64,000 nucleotides of DNA from Aeoliella sp052161615 (GTDB lineage Bacteria > Planctomycetota > Planctomycetia > Pirellulales > Lacipirellulaceae), in the NCBI RefSeq assembly GCF_052161615.1, contig NZ_CP197417.1, forward strand, positions 372,001-436,000, given 5' to 3'. The translations under genes and the position numbers were made by a program. A model generated the notes under the pieces. That model was not told the DNA's origin. It did not search any database and saw nothing but the letters and a program-made list of their open reading frames with translations. The stretch's first letter is position 1. Each line of letters opens with the position of its first letter. Of the stretch, positions 9,125 to 17,263 are shown in pieces.

Positions 9125-9661
9125 CTACTGTTTTCCTCCAACTTGCTCAACCAATTGGGCGTTGCGCTCCAATTGCGATTCGAGCATTACTTTGGCTTCG
9201 TGCAACTCGCTGGTCGACTTCACGGTTTCGTTGAATGCCGCGTCGGTCGCTTGCAAGGTACTGGCAATGGTTTGTTGCAGCTGCTGGTTCTCTTCGCCAA
9301 GACGCTGGTTGATGGCCTGCACCTGGGCCACCGCGGTCGTCAGGTCGCGACGCTGCTGGGCAAGCTCGTCGATCTGGGCCTGCGCTTGTTCATTACGCTG
9401 AGCCAGGGCGACTCGTTCGTTCTCGAGTTTGACCACTTGGTTCTCGGCACTCTCGAGTTCCAGTTCGAGATTGCCTTCGGTCTGTTTGTAGTCGGACTTC
9501 AGACGTTCGAGCTGGGCATTGAGCGTGGCGATCTGGGTGTTCTGCCCCACGATCTCCGCGTGCCAGTTCTTATGCGTGGTGAACACGGTGATCGCCACGG
9601 CCAGAAAGCCGATGGCGAGCAGCGTGACGAGCACGACCAGGATTTTTCCGAGTAGATTCAT
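9125..9661 (-). CDS. Membrane-anchored coiled-coil protein (short paralogue)
   Basis: 178 residues: N-terminal membrane helix (LLGKILVVLVTLLAIGFLAV), THKNW, then an uninterrupted Gln/Glu/Leu-rich coiled coil to the end. It is the first gene of a four-gene minus-strand operon and a tandem duplicate of the next gene without its C-terminal beta domain. Both keep NETVKSTSELHEAK-like or SKTVAATAELHDTEAK-like segments, so the homology covers the coiled coil as well. It could form hetero-oligomers with the longer paralogue. Confidence 0.8.
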   Translation of the reverse strand: MNLLGKILVVLVTLLAIGFLAVAITVFTTHKNWHAEIVGQNTQIATLNAQLERLKSDYKQTEGNLELELESAENQVVKLENERVALAQRNEQAQAQIDELAQQRRDLTTAVAQVQAINQRLGEENQQLQQTIASTLQATDAAFNETVKSTSELHEAKVMLESQLERNAQLVEQVGGKQ

Positions 9662-9992
9662 CGCTTACGTGGCCGCACCGACGCGCCCCGCACACAGGGT
9701 GCACGGAGTGAGCCGATCGAGGTGGGGGCGAAGCGAATCGCCAGCAAAGGGGGCGATTGGCTAGGGGTGTTCCGCGGGACTGTTCCGCTCAGGGACGACA
9801 AGTGGAGGCCTCCGGCTACACAATGGGTCGCTGGTGGCTCCTCGAATTATTCGCCCAAGGCTCTCCGCAGTATAGTCAGGGCCAGAAAGTGGTGTCAATT
9901 TAGGAGGTTTGAGCAAATTGCCCTTCCCGGCCATTTCAACGCCGCCTGGGAGGACCATATGGGCTGGCGCGGCTGCGCGGCCCTCGTGCCAC
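9662..9992. other. Intergenic region upstream of the coiled-coil operon
   Basis: About 330 bases between two minus-strand genes. It should hold the promoter of the four-gene operon, but no convincing -35/-10 pair was picked out and no gene or repeat was recognised. Overlapping short frames on both strands look like GC-driven noise. Confidence 0.5.
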
Positions 9993-10823
9993 CTACCAGC
10001 GGTCGGCTGGTCGGTTGAGGATCTCGTTCATGATGATTGCCTGCTGGATACCCTGCGGCGTAGAGAGCATTTCCAGCAGATTTTCAGCGGCGGTGGGCGT
10101 TCCGGCGATGCCAGCTTCGACCAAGTCGGCGGCCTCGCGGGCTTCGCGGCGAGCCGCTAGGTTGCCCAGGCCGTGATCGAATTTCTCGTGCAAACGGGCT
10201 TCGAGCCGCTCGTCGGTCTGAGCCAGATCCTCGCCCAGCTGCGACGCCCGACGGACGAAGTCGTCTTGGTGGCTCAGATGCTGGGCCACGTGCTGAGCGA
10301 CAGTTTCGCCCCGTTCGATTCCCTGGCCACTCGGACGCAGCGGTGCGAGGGGCTTGGGCTGCGGCGGGCTGGGTGGCTGGGTCTTCGCCGGTGGCTGGCG
10401 TTTGCGGTGCGACTGCTTGGGCCGCTGCTGGACATCGAACCCCGACTCCTCGTCGAACACTTCGATGCGTGGAGGTTGCTTGCGTCGCTGCGGCGGCTGT
10501 TGCTGCTTGGGCTGTGCGGGGCGTTCGTCTTCGACTTTCTGGCCAACGCGCCGCAGGAACTCTTCGACCTCCGAACGGATCGCTTCCTGCTGCGGTTTGC
10601 GAACCTGCCCGGCTTGCCCCTCGGCGGGACGGGGCAGCATGTCCTCGTCACCCGGTGCGGGGGGAGGCGGTTGCTGTTGCCGTGCTCGCTCGGCGCGCTG
10701 CTGGGCTTCCTTCGACTCGCGGAACATCTTCACCACGCCCGACGCCAGGATCACCAGAAAGATGATCGCCTGGATGATCGGACCCAGGTCGAGGGCGAGC
10801 ACGGGTTGGAAGAAGTTTGGCAT
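9993..10823 (-). CDS. Membrane-anchored disordered protein downstream of floA
   Basis: About 276 residues: one N-terminal membrane helix (LGPIIQAIIFLVILASGVV), then a long Gln/Pro/Arg-rich region that looks disordered, then a helical C-terminus ending in GIQQAIIMNEILNRPADRW. The ATG at 10823 is taken as start; a GTG at 10832 is possible and neither has a good ribosome site. It lies just downstream of the flotillin gene on the same strand, so a role in the FloA membrane platform is plausible. I do not know the family by name. Confidence 0.75.
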   Translation of the reverse strand: MPNFFQPVLALDLGPIIQAIIFLVILASGVVKMFRESKEAQQRAERARQQQPPPPAPGDEDMLPRPAEGQAGQVRKPQQEAIRSEVEEFLRRVGQKVEDERPAQPKQQQPPQRRKQPPRIEVFDEESGFDVQQRPKQSHRKRQPPAKTQPPSPPQPKPLAPLRPSGQGIERGETVAQHVAQHLSHQDDFVRRASQLGEDLAQTDERLEARLHEKFDHGLGNLAARREAREAADLVEAGIAGTPTAAENLLEMLSTPQGIQQAIIMNEILNRPADRW

Positions 10824-10848
10824 AAGGAGCACTAAGAAGTCATCTCGC

Positions 10849-10914
10849 GTAGCTGGACTCGCCAGAGTTCAGTGGCGTCTGAAGGGCTCTCCGAATTCTG
10901 GCGAATCCGGCTAC
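10849..10914. repeat. Dispersed hairpin repeat, family A copy 2 (both arms)
   Basis: GTAGCTGGACTCGCCAGAG at the left and CTGGCGAATCCGGCTAC at the right form a long imperfect hairpin, filling the gap between floA and the gene after it. The layout is the same as copies at 4315-4380 and 14091-14156. Confidence 0.85.
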
Positions 10915-10921
10915 GAGGGAA

Positions 10922-11968
10922 CTAGCCACCGGAGCGTTTCGCGCCGGTGCCGGCGATCGCTTCGCGCATCTCGGTGTCGGCTTGCACGTTTTGCAGCTTG
11001 TAGTAATCGAGAATGCCTAGCCGGCCGGACTGAAACGCCTCGGCCATCGCCCGGGGCACTTCGGCTTGGGCCTCGACCAGGGTCGCGCGGTTCTGCACGA
11101 TCTTCGCCAGGTTTTCTTGTTCGGTCGCCACGGCGTGCGCACGGCGTTTTTCGGCGTTTGCCTGGGCCACGCGGGTGTCGGCCTCGGCCTTGTCGGCTTG
11201 CAGTCGGGCACCAATGTTATCGCCAACGTCGATGTCGGCGATGTCGATCGAGACGATCTCGAACGCCGTTTGCGAGTCGAGCCGCCGCGCCAGCACTGCC
11301 TTCGAAATTCGGTCGGGATTCTCCAGCACGTCGGCGTGCGTGTCGGCCGAGCCAATGGCGCTGACGATGCCTTCGCCGACGCGGGCGATAATGGTTTCTT
11401 CCGTCGCACCACCGATGAGCTGATCGAGATTGGCACGCACCGTCACGCGGGCCTTCACCTTGAGCTGAATGCCGTTCTTCGCCACGGCGTCGAGCGACGG
11501 CTTCTTGCTCGTGCGGCTGGGGCAGTCGATCACGCGGGGGTACACGCTCGTCTGCACGGCTTCGAGGATGTTGCGCCCGGCGAGGTCAATCGCCGTGGCC
11601 TTCTTGAAGTCGAGGTTGATGATCTTCGCCTTGCGGGCCGCGATCATCGAACGAATCACCAAAGGCACATTGCCACCGGCCATGTAGTGGGCTTCGAGGG
11701 CCTTGGTCGTTAGTCCTTCATCGTCGTTGAGTCCGGCTTGCACCGCCATGATCTTGCTACGCACGATGACCGAGGGGTTCACCTTGCGAAACGTCATGCG
11801 GATCAGGTCGAACAGGTCGATGCCCGCCTTGGTCATGTACGATTGAATCCACAGCCGAAAGTACCGGGCGAAGATCGTCAGGAACACCATCGCCGCGATG
11901 ATGATCACCACGACGAGAATGATGAGGAACGTGCCGTTGATGGCGAGCGGCAGACCGGGGAGGTTCAT
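10922..11968 (-). CDS. floA: Flotillin-like protein FloA
   Basis: 348 residues matching the UPF0365/YqfA flotillin-like family that organises functional membrane microdomains. There is an N-terminal hydrophobic anchor (FLIILVVVIIIAAMVFLTIF), an SPFH-like core (DLFDLIRMTFRKVNPS, GIQLKVKARVTVRANLDQLI) and the coiled-coil-prone tail (ADKAEADTRVAQANAEKRRA, VEAQAEVPRAMAEAF). Bacillus floA is often next to nfeD; no nfeD gene is adjacent here. Instead the next gene is a membrane-anchored disordered protein. Confidence 0.93.
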   Translation of the reverse strand: MNLPGLPLAINGTFLIILVVVIIIAAMVFLTIFARYFRLWIQSYMTKAGIDLFDLIRMTFRKVNPSVIVRSKIMAVQAGLNDDEGLTTKALEAHYMAGGNVPLVIRSMIAARKAKIINLDFKKATAIDLAGRNILEAVQTSVYPRVIDCPSRTSKKPSLDAVAKNGIQLKVKARVTVRANLDQLIGGATEETIIARVGEGIVSAIGSADTHADVLENPDRISKAVLARRLDSQTAFEIVSIDIADIDVGDNIGARLQADKAEADTRVAQANAEKRRAHAVATEQENLAKIVQNRATLVEAQAEVPRAMAEAFQSGRLGILDYYKLQNVQADTEMREAIAGTGAKRSGG

Positions 11969-12072
11969 CGGCGGGGTTCGACAGGGGACGTGGAAGCCAA
12001 GGGACGAGCGCAGCGTCTCCCCTAAGTTTTACGCCCCCAGCGAGCGGGATTCAAGCGAAGCACGAGGCCTAA

Positions 12073-12186
12073 AGTACCTCCATACTCCGTATGGAGAGGC
12101 CTAAAGTGATGCTTTGCCTTCTAGAAAACTCGCACTAAGAGCAAGTTTTCCCAATTGCTTCTCCATACGGAGTAAGGAGGTACTAT
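12073..12186. repeat. Inverted pair of family E palindromes
   Basis: Two copies in opposite orientation: GTACCTCCATACTCCGTATG at 12075-12094 and TCTCCATACGGAGTAAGGAG at 12160-12179, the latter overlapping the stop of the histidine kinase gene. Between them GAAAACT and AGTTTTC form a smaller hairpin. The unit is the same as at 7839-7870. It may act as a 3'-end or terminator-like structure for the kinase transcript, though there is no T-run. Confidence 0.7.
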
Positions 12187-13538
12187 GAGCAGCACGCCGC
12201 GTTCGCTGCCACGGGCAGGCGTACGGTGACCTTGGTGCCCACCGTCCGGGTGCTCTCGATCGAGATCGATCCGAAGTGCTTCTTCACCAAGCCGTAGGAA
12301 ATGGAGAGACCGAGGCCAGTACCTTCGCCCACTTCCTTGGTGGTATAGAACGGGTCGAACAGCCGGTCGAGGTGCTCCTCGGCAATGCCGACACCGTTGT
12401 CCTCGACCACCAGCAGCACGTCGTCTTCGCCCGCTTCGGTTCGCAGGACGATGCGACCGTTCTCGCCAATCGCCTGGCAGGCGTTGGTCAGGATGTTCGC
12501 CAGCACTTGGCCGATCTCGCCCGCGTTGCAGTGCACGGCAGGCAGGTCGCAGAGTTGGTGCTCGATCGTGCTTCCAGCGGGCAGCAAGTGCGACACCAGG
12601 TTGGTGGCGTTCTTGGCGATCAGATTCAGGTTCGACTCGGCAAGGCCCGTGCAGTCGAGGTCGCCGAACTCCTTGAGGTTGCCGACGATCAACTTGATGC
12701 GGCTCACCCCTTCGCGTGCTTCGTTCACCACTTCTCGAGTGTCGTTCAGCAGGCTGGTAAAGTTGTCGTCGGCCTTCGATCGCTGCGCCCGCTCGGGCAA
12801 AGCACCTTCCAGCTCTTCGTAGCGGCGAAGAATCGCTTCAATCAGTGCGACGTTCTCGTCCAGCACCGCCAGGTTCATGTCGACCAGGAACAGCGGCGTG
12901 TTGATCTCATGCGCAACGCCCGACGCCAAAACTCCGATCGACGCCATCTTCTCGGCGTGGACCAACTGACGCTGGTGTTCGGCGAGTCGGCGGTTGGCCT
13001 CTTTGAGCTGGGTGTTGATGTGCACCAGCGACGACACGGCTTCTTCGTAGGACGAAGCCAGGCTCAATCGCATCTGGTCGAGGCAGAAGAAGCACTCAAT
13101 TTCGCCCATGGGAGTCTGCAGCACCGACTTCCCCGTGCGGAACTGCGGATAGCGGATCTCGCCGAAGTAAACGCGCGGGGCGGTGATCGTGAGCTTCGCG
13201 AAGCAATCCTGGAGGTCGACGATCGCCTCGCCGACGATCACGTTGAGCGTCTCGGTCAGCGCGTCGCAGATCGCGCTGCGAATCTCTTCACGGTTCTCGT
13301 CATCAATCGGTTCGTTGACGCCAACTACGCGGGCGGCGACGGCCTCGTCCATGGCCAGCAGGTACTCGCCGTAGACCGTGCCCGTGTAGTAAAGCGACAC
13401 AATGAACGATTTGCGTGTCTTGACCGACGTCATCTCGACAGCCACCGAAGCCACGGCATCGGCAACGCCAAACATCTCGCCGAGCACTCGCTCGGTGATC
13501 CGTTGGTAGCTGGAGGTGTAGTGGAGTAAGTTGGGCAT
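12183..13538 (-). CDS. Histidine kinase with N-terminal CheX-like domain
   Basis: About 451 residues. The N-terminal ~150 residues resemble the CheC/CheX phosphatase fold: SAICDALTETLNVIVGEA carries the E--N---G pattern of the active helix. A coiled linker (LKEANRRLAEHQRQLVHAEK) leads to the H-box ASGVAHEINTPL, N-box NILTNACQAIGE, G1 VEDNGVGI and G2 GTGLGLSISYGLV. There is no membrane segment, so it is cytoplasmic. The ATG at 13538 begins four bases after the stop of the CheY-like gene, indicating a two-gene operon. A CheX domain on a kinase could dephosphorylate the partner regulator, joining kinase and phosphatase in one chain. Confidence 0.88.
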   Translation of the reverse strand: MPNLLHYTSSYQRITERVLGEMFGVADAVASVAVEMTSVKTRKSFIVSLYYTGTVYGEYLLAMDEAVAARVVGVNEPIDDENREEIRSAICDALTETLNVIVGEAIVDLQDCFAKLTITAPRVYFGEIRYPQFRTGKSVLQTPMGEIECFFCLDQMRLSLASSYEEAVSSLVHINTQLKEANRRLAEHQRQLVHAEKMASIGVLASGVAHEINTPLFLVDMNLAVLDENVALIEAILRRYEELEGALPERAQRSKADDNFTSLLNDTREVVNEAREGVSRIKLIVGNLKEFGDLDCTGLAESNLNLIAKNATNLVSHLLPAGSTIEHQLCDLPAVHCNAGEIGQVLANILTNACQAIGENGRIVLRTEAGEDDVLLVVEDNGVGIAEEHLDRLFDPFYTTKEVGEGTGLGLSISYGLVKKHFGSISIESTRTVGTKVTVRLPVAANAACCS

Positions 13539-13542
13539 GCGA

Positions 13543-13941
13543 CTAGCACTTAGTGGGGCACTTGGTGTGGGCGGCAGTTTCAATCGTCGACCGCAGCAGA
13601 GCGAGGTCGTCGGGATTCGTTTTGCAAATGGGCTTTTGCAGGAACGCGGCAGCGCCCGACGCCAGGCACTTCGCGACCGTCTCTTCGTCCCGTACCGCGG
13701 AAAGCATCACGATCCGCGCGTCCCCGTCGAGCTGGCGAATTTTCACCAAGCACTCCAGGCCGTCCATGTTCGGCATCGTAATGTCGAGCACCACCACGTC
13801 GGGGCGCAGGTCTTGGAACTTCTGAAAACCTTCGAATCCGTCGTGCGCGAGGCTCACGACGTTGAATTCCATCGATTCCAGTACCCCCTTCATAGCGCGA
13901 GCCATGAACGGGCTATCGTCGACCACCAGTACGTTTAACAC
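13543..13941 (-). CDS. Single-domain CheY-like response regulator
   Basis: About 132 residues of receiver domain only: acidic pocket VLVVDDSPFM, phospho-acceptor Asp in VVVLDITMPNMDG, switch residue in VMLSAV and Lys in FLQKPI. The GTG start at 13941 is preferred over an upstream ATG at 13974 because GGAGG lies seven bases before it. With no output domain it must act by protein contact. The kinase immediately downstream carries both a transmitter and a CheX-type domain, the natural partner pair. Confidence 0.9.
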   Translation of the reverse strand: MLNVLVVDDSPFMARAMKGVLESMEFNVVSLAHDGFEGFQKFQDLRPDVVVLDITMPNMDGLECLVKIRQLDGDARIVMLSAVRDEETVAKCLASGAAAFLQKPICKTNPDDLALLRSTIETAAHTKCPTKC

Positions 13942-14090
13942 CTTGGCAACCTCCAGTGAGTGGCGTAATCCCAAACACTAGGTTGCCGGATAGGCAAGTG
14001 CGGCGATGTGAAATGGGAAAAGCCGCAACGCCAATGGCAGTAGCAGCCGGACTCCTCCGCACAATCGCTACCATCGGAGGTGGCGTAAGC

Positions 14091-14156
14091 GTAGCTGAAC
14101 TCGCAAGAGTTCGGGGGTCATTTGAGTGCGGCCTGAACTCTTGCGAGTCCAGCTAC
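14091..14156. repeat. Dispersed hairpin repeat, family A copy 3 (both arms)
   Basis: GTAGCTGAACTCGCAAGAG and CTCTTGCGAGTCCAGCTAC form nearly complementary arms around an interior pair. It lies just past the 3' end of the sulfurtransferase gene. The arms differ from other copies by compensated changes (GCTGAACTC here, GCCGGATTC elsewhere), suggesting the pairing itself is maintained. Confidence 0.85.
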
Positions 14157-14164
14157 GTGTGAGG

Positions 14165-15007
14165 TCATTCCCCCATCGCTACGCCGCGCGTTGGATCGCG
14201 AATCCACTCGCTCCAAGAGCCCGCGTAGAGTTTGCCGCCGCCGAGGCCTGCGTGCTCAGCCGCCAAGAGATTGACGCACGCCGTGACGCCCGAGCCGCAC
14301 ATGTAGACGGCGCTTTCCGGAGAATCGGCAATCGCGGCGAAGCGTTCGCGGAGTTCGCTTGGCTTGCGGTAGCGACCGTTCGCGTCCAGGTTGCCTTTGA
14401 ACGGCATGTTGATCGCCCCCGGTACGTGCCCCGCAACGGTATCCATCGGTTCGACTTCGCCACGGAATCGCTCCGGGTCGCGGGCATCGATCAGCGTGAT
14501 GGTCCCCGCCGCGAGGGAGTCGCGAACTTCCTCGGCACTCATCCAAAGTTCGTTGTGCGGCGCGGCGGAGAACTGCGTTGGCGTGGGATGTGGTATTTCT
14601 GCGGTCACTGGTAGCTCTGCCGCCTGCCACGCGGTGAAACCGCCGTCGAGCACCGCGACCTTCGTAATGCCGAGCCACCGGGCTAGCCACCATAGCCGCG
14701 ATGCGAACGCCCCACCCGAGTTGTCGTACGCCACGACTTGCTTCGTATGATCAATGCCCCACGCCGCGAAGCGGGCGACCAAGTTGCCGGCGTCGGGCAG
14801 CGGATGTCGTCCCGAGGTGGGTGAGATGGGGGACGACAGATCGCGATCGAGATGCGCGTAGACCGCCCCCGGCAAATGACTCGTCATGTATTCCGTCTCG
14901 CCCGCAGTGGTGTCGGCGAGCGAAAACCGGCAATCTACCAGCACCACGTCTTCGGTCGGCAGCAACGCGGCAAGTTCTTGGGGGGTGATCAGCGTGCGGT
15001 AGTCCAT
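14165..15007 (-). CDS. sseA: Thiosulfate/3-mercaptopyruvate sulfurtransferase
   Basis: 280 residues, two rhodanese domains. The first (LLPTEDVVLVDCRFSLADT) is the inactive structural domain; the second carries the active loop MCGSGVTAC, whose CGSGVTA sequence is typical of 3-mercaptopyruvate sulfurtransferases. It transfers sulfane sulfur to cyanide or thiols in the cytoplasm. The start MDYRTLITPQ fits family alignments; a longer upstream reading to 15130 does not. It is monocistronic as far as can be seen. Confidence 0.92.
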   Translation of the reverse strand: MDYRTLITPQELAALLPTEDVVLVDCRFSLADTTAGETEYMTSHLPGAVYAHLDRDLSSPISPTSGRHPLPDAGNLVARFAAWGIDHTKQVVAYDNSGGAFASRLWWLARWLGITKVAVLDGGFTAWQAAELPVTAEIPHPTPTQFSAAPHNELWMSAEEVRDSLAAGTITLIDARDPERFRGEVEPMDTVAGHVPGAINMPFKGNLDANGRYRKPSELRERFAAIADSPESAVYMCGSGVTACVNLLAAEHAGLGGGKLYAGSWSEWIRDPTRGVAMGE

Positions 15008-15171
15008 GGCGCAAGTCGGTATGGCGTGAGAGTAAATGGTCAGAGGCTGACATTCTACTTCCGCCACACGCACCCGCCCAGCACGGCCAATCGCGCAAAA
15101 AAAGCGTCGTGCCTGCGCGATGGCAAGCACGACGCCATTAAGTTCCCCCCCCAGCTATTTGCCACTTTCAC

Positions 15172-16482
15172 TTACCGGCGACGATAGAACCCAAGCATCG
15201 CGACACCGAGGCCCACCAGCAGCAAGCTGCTCGGCTCGGGGATCGTGATGTCGGTCCCTTCAAGCACGCCAACGGCCTCAATGGCGTCGACGTCTTCGAA
15301 CTCGTAGCCGAATGTGGCGCTGACATCGAAAGCGGTGTCCCACAAGTGACCACCATGATTAAGGAAGCTAATCGTGAAGCCGGTAGCCGACCTAACCAAG
15401 TGCATGATCTCGCCACCGTCAATGATAGGACCTGGCACGCCGAGACCCGACTGGTCGACGTACTCGGTATTCAAGATCGGATCGAGACTGAACACAAGCT
15501 CGTCGCCCGCGTTCCACGATGGTCCCGCGGTGGGCGACGGAGGATTATTTACATCGCGAGACATCAAGGCATCGATGTCGATTCGATTGCGAGTCTCTTG
15601 CGTGAAGTCCACACCCGCGCCGAGGAATAAGTCCTCTACGGCATCGACGACCGCCACGTGAGGTACCCAGCCGGCCACGCCGCCCGTGTTGATGTCGTAC
15701 GCCCATACCGAGAATCCATTCGTCGGATGCGAGTCGACGTCTAAGGAGAACCGATCGGCATCGCCGGTCGGTACGCCGACGCCAGGCCCACCACCCACGT
15801 AACCTTCGCGCACCGGACTTGGCGAGCGGGGGTTATGACTCGGTGGCTCAGGCCCCCAAACTTCCAGGCCGTCCAGGTCCCACACATCGTGATGATTGAT
15901 GCCAGCGCCCGGGCCCACCGGTGCTTCGATCGCCGCCCAGATATCGAGCGGGTCTTGAACCGCATTCGGCGCATCGGGATCTTCGAAATGCACTCGGGCC
16001 TTTTTTACTCCGCCGAGCCCCGTGTCGTTGGTCATCGAGAATAACAGCGTTGCTTCGTTTCGCACCAACTGCCGCAACAGGGCGTCGCCGCGATTGGCGA
16101 GGGCGTCGACTTCGCGAAGCTGGACCTGTCGTTGCAGCAGTCCCGGCTCGTAGTCAAAACTATCAACCGCTCCACTGTTAAGCGGCGTTGGTAGACCATC
16201 CCAGGATACCACTTGGCTGACGTCAGGAAGGCCCGCGGCGTCGTGATCGCCAAGGCTCACGGTGTTTGGATCCGCCCCCGTCACCTGATTGTGCGAGTAC
16301 TCTTTGCCAAAAACTTGCCCAACCGGCGTCGCACCTTCGCCTTTGGGATTGATTTTCACCACGGCGTTGTACGGGATGCTCGTGTAATAGTCGGCGGCCC
16401 ACGCCGACGAACTAAGCCCCATCACCCCCACAGCTATCCCCGCGCACGCGCGTACCGATAGCGCACCCATTCGAGAGGTCAT
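15172..16482 (-). CDS. Secreted PEP-CTERM protein
   Basis: 436 residues with an N-terminal signal peptide (GIAVGVMGLSSSAWA) and the sorting tail TIPEPSSLLLVGLGVAMLGF followed by YRRR, i.e. the PEP motif, a membrane helix and basic end recognised by exosortase. AAGGAG lies upstream of the ATG. The middle is Asp/Gly-rich (DPDAPNAVQDPLDIWAAIEA, VWGPEPPSHNP) and resembles no enzyme I know. It is probably exported and anchored in, or released to, the cell surface or extracellular matrix. Confidence 0.85.
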   Translation of the reverse strand: MTSRMGALSVRACAGIAVGVMGLSSSAWAADYYTSIPYNAVVKINPKGEGATPVGQVFGKEYSHNQVTGADPNTVSLGDHDAAGLPDVSQVVSWDGLPTPLNSGAVDSFDYEPGLLQRQVQLREVDALANRGDALLRQLVRNEATLLFSMTNDTGLGGVKKARVHFEDPDAPNAVQDPLDIWAAIEAPVGPGAGINHHDVWDLDGLEVWGPEPPSHNPRSPSPVREGYVGGGPGVGVPTGDADRFSLDVDSHPTNGFSVWAYDINTGGVAGWVPHVAVVDAVEDLFLGAGVDFTQETRNRIDIDALMSRDVNNPPSPTAGPSWNAGDELVFSLDPILNTEYVDQSGLGVPGPIIDGGEIMHLVRSATGFTISFLNHGGHLWDTAFDVSATFGYEFEDVDAIEAVGVLEGTDITIPEPSSLLLVGLGVAMLGFYRRR

Positions 16483-16822
16483 CTCATTACTCCTTACTCT
16501 TTCAGTAGATGTCAGACCTATGCATCAAGCGAGTCAGATAGGCACCACCGCGCGCAGATCGCCACGGTAAGACTCGCCACAAGAAAAGCGTCGAAACACT
16601 CCAGTAGCGTAACCTCGGATGTTCGAGCGGCCATTGAAAGAGTCGCCACTCAATTCCTCCCCGATTCACCTGCGCACTTTGCACCTTTCCGAAATCTTTG
16701 TCAAGCGATTCCAAACCTCTTGCAAAAGATTTTCAAAAGTTGACGCAATCGCACACCACCCAATCGGGTTGCTTAACGATGCAAGCACTTATCGATGGTG
16801 AGGTTTAGGAACAGAACGTAGA

Positions 16823-16980
16823 GTGGGTGGTTCTGTCGGCGAAAGGAACGTAGCGTCCTTTATTGCTTCGCCGCCGACAGGTTCACCCACCTTTTCTGTC
16901 ATGCGACGCGGTGGGTAAACCTGCTGGCGAACAGAGCTATTACAATTGCAAACAACACTCCGCCAGCAGAACTACCCACC
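16823..16980. repeat. Two tandem long hairpins
   Basis: Hairpin 1 at 16823-16890: GTGGGTGGTTCTGTCGGCG pairs with CGCCGACAGGTTCACCCAC, with an inner AAAGGA/TCCTTT pair. Hairpin 2 at 16911-16980: GTGGGTAAACCTGCTGGCG pairs with CGCCAGCAGAACTACCCAC. The two are related (GTGGGT..., CTG.CGGCG), so this is a tandem of one hairpin family in the upstream region of the PEP-CTERM gene. Confidence 0.75.
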
Positions 16981-17263
16981 CTACTCAACTTCGTTACCTT
17001 CTGTTCAAAAGAAATAACAGAAGACAGCGAAGGAAACGAAGAATGAATTAAGGAGTGACTCGTTGATTCGCATTCTCTCCGTTCCCTCCTGTTCGAAAAG
17101 CATTCAACAGGAGCAAACAGAGAGAACAGAGGAATGAAACAGAGAAGGATAGTGCTTAGATGCCGTTCTCCGTTCCCTTCGTTTCCGTCTGTTCAAAAGA
17201 ATTAACAGTGCCCGAATCCTCCTATTAGCGAAGATTAGCGCGTATTAGTGTTCCCAAATTTCA
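16981..17263. repeat. Purine/pyrimidine-rich intergenic tract (family C-like)
   Basis: Alternating words such as CTTCGTTACCTTCTGTTC, AACAGAAGACAGCGAAGG, CGTTCCCTCCTGTTCG and CGTTCCCTTCGTTTCCGTCT, then CCTATTAGCGAAGATTAGCG. These match the tracts at 30.8-31.1, 42.5, 44.0 and 45.1-45.3 kb. No gene is present between the twin hairpins and the methyltransferase stop. Confidence 0.65.

Noticed and set aside
12276..13529. 417-codon frame antisense to the histidine kinase
   Set aside because: The sense strand has the H, N and G boxes; the antisense product has no domain pattern.
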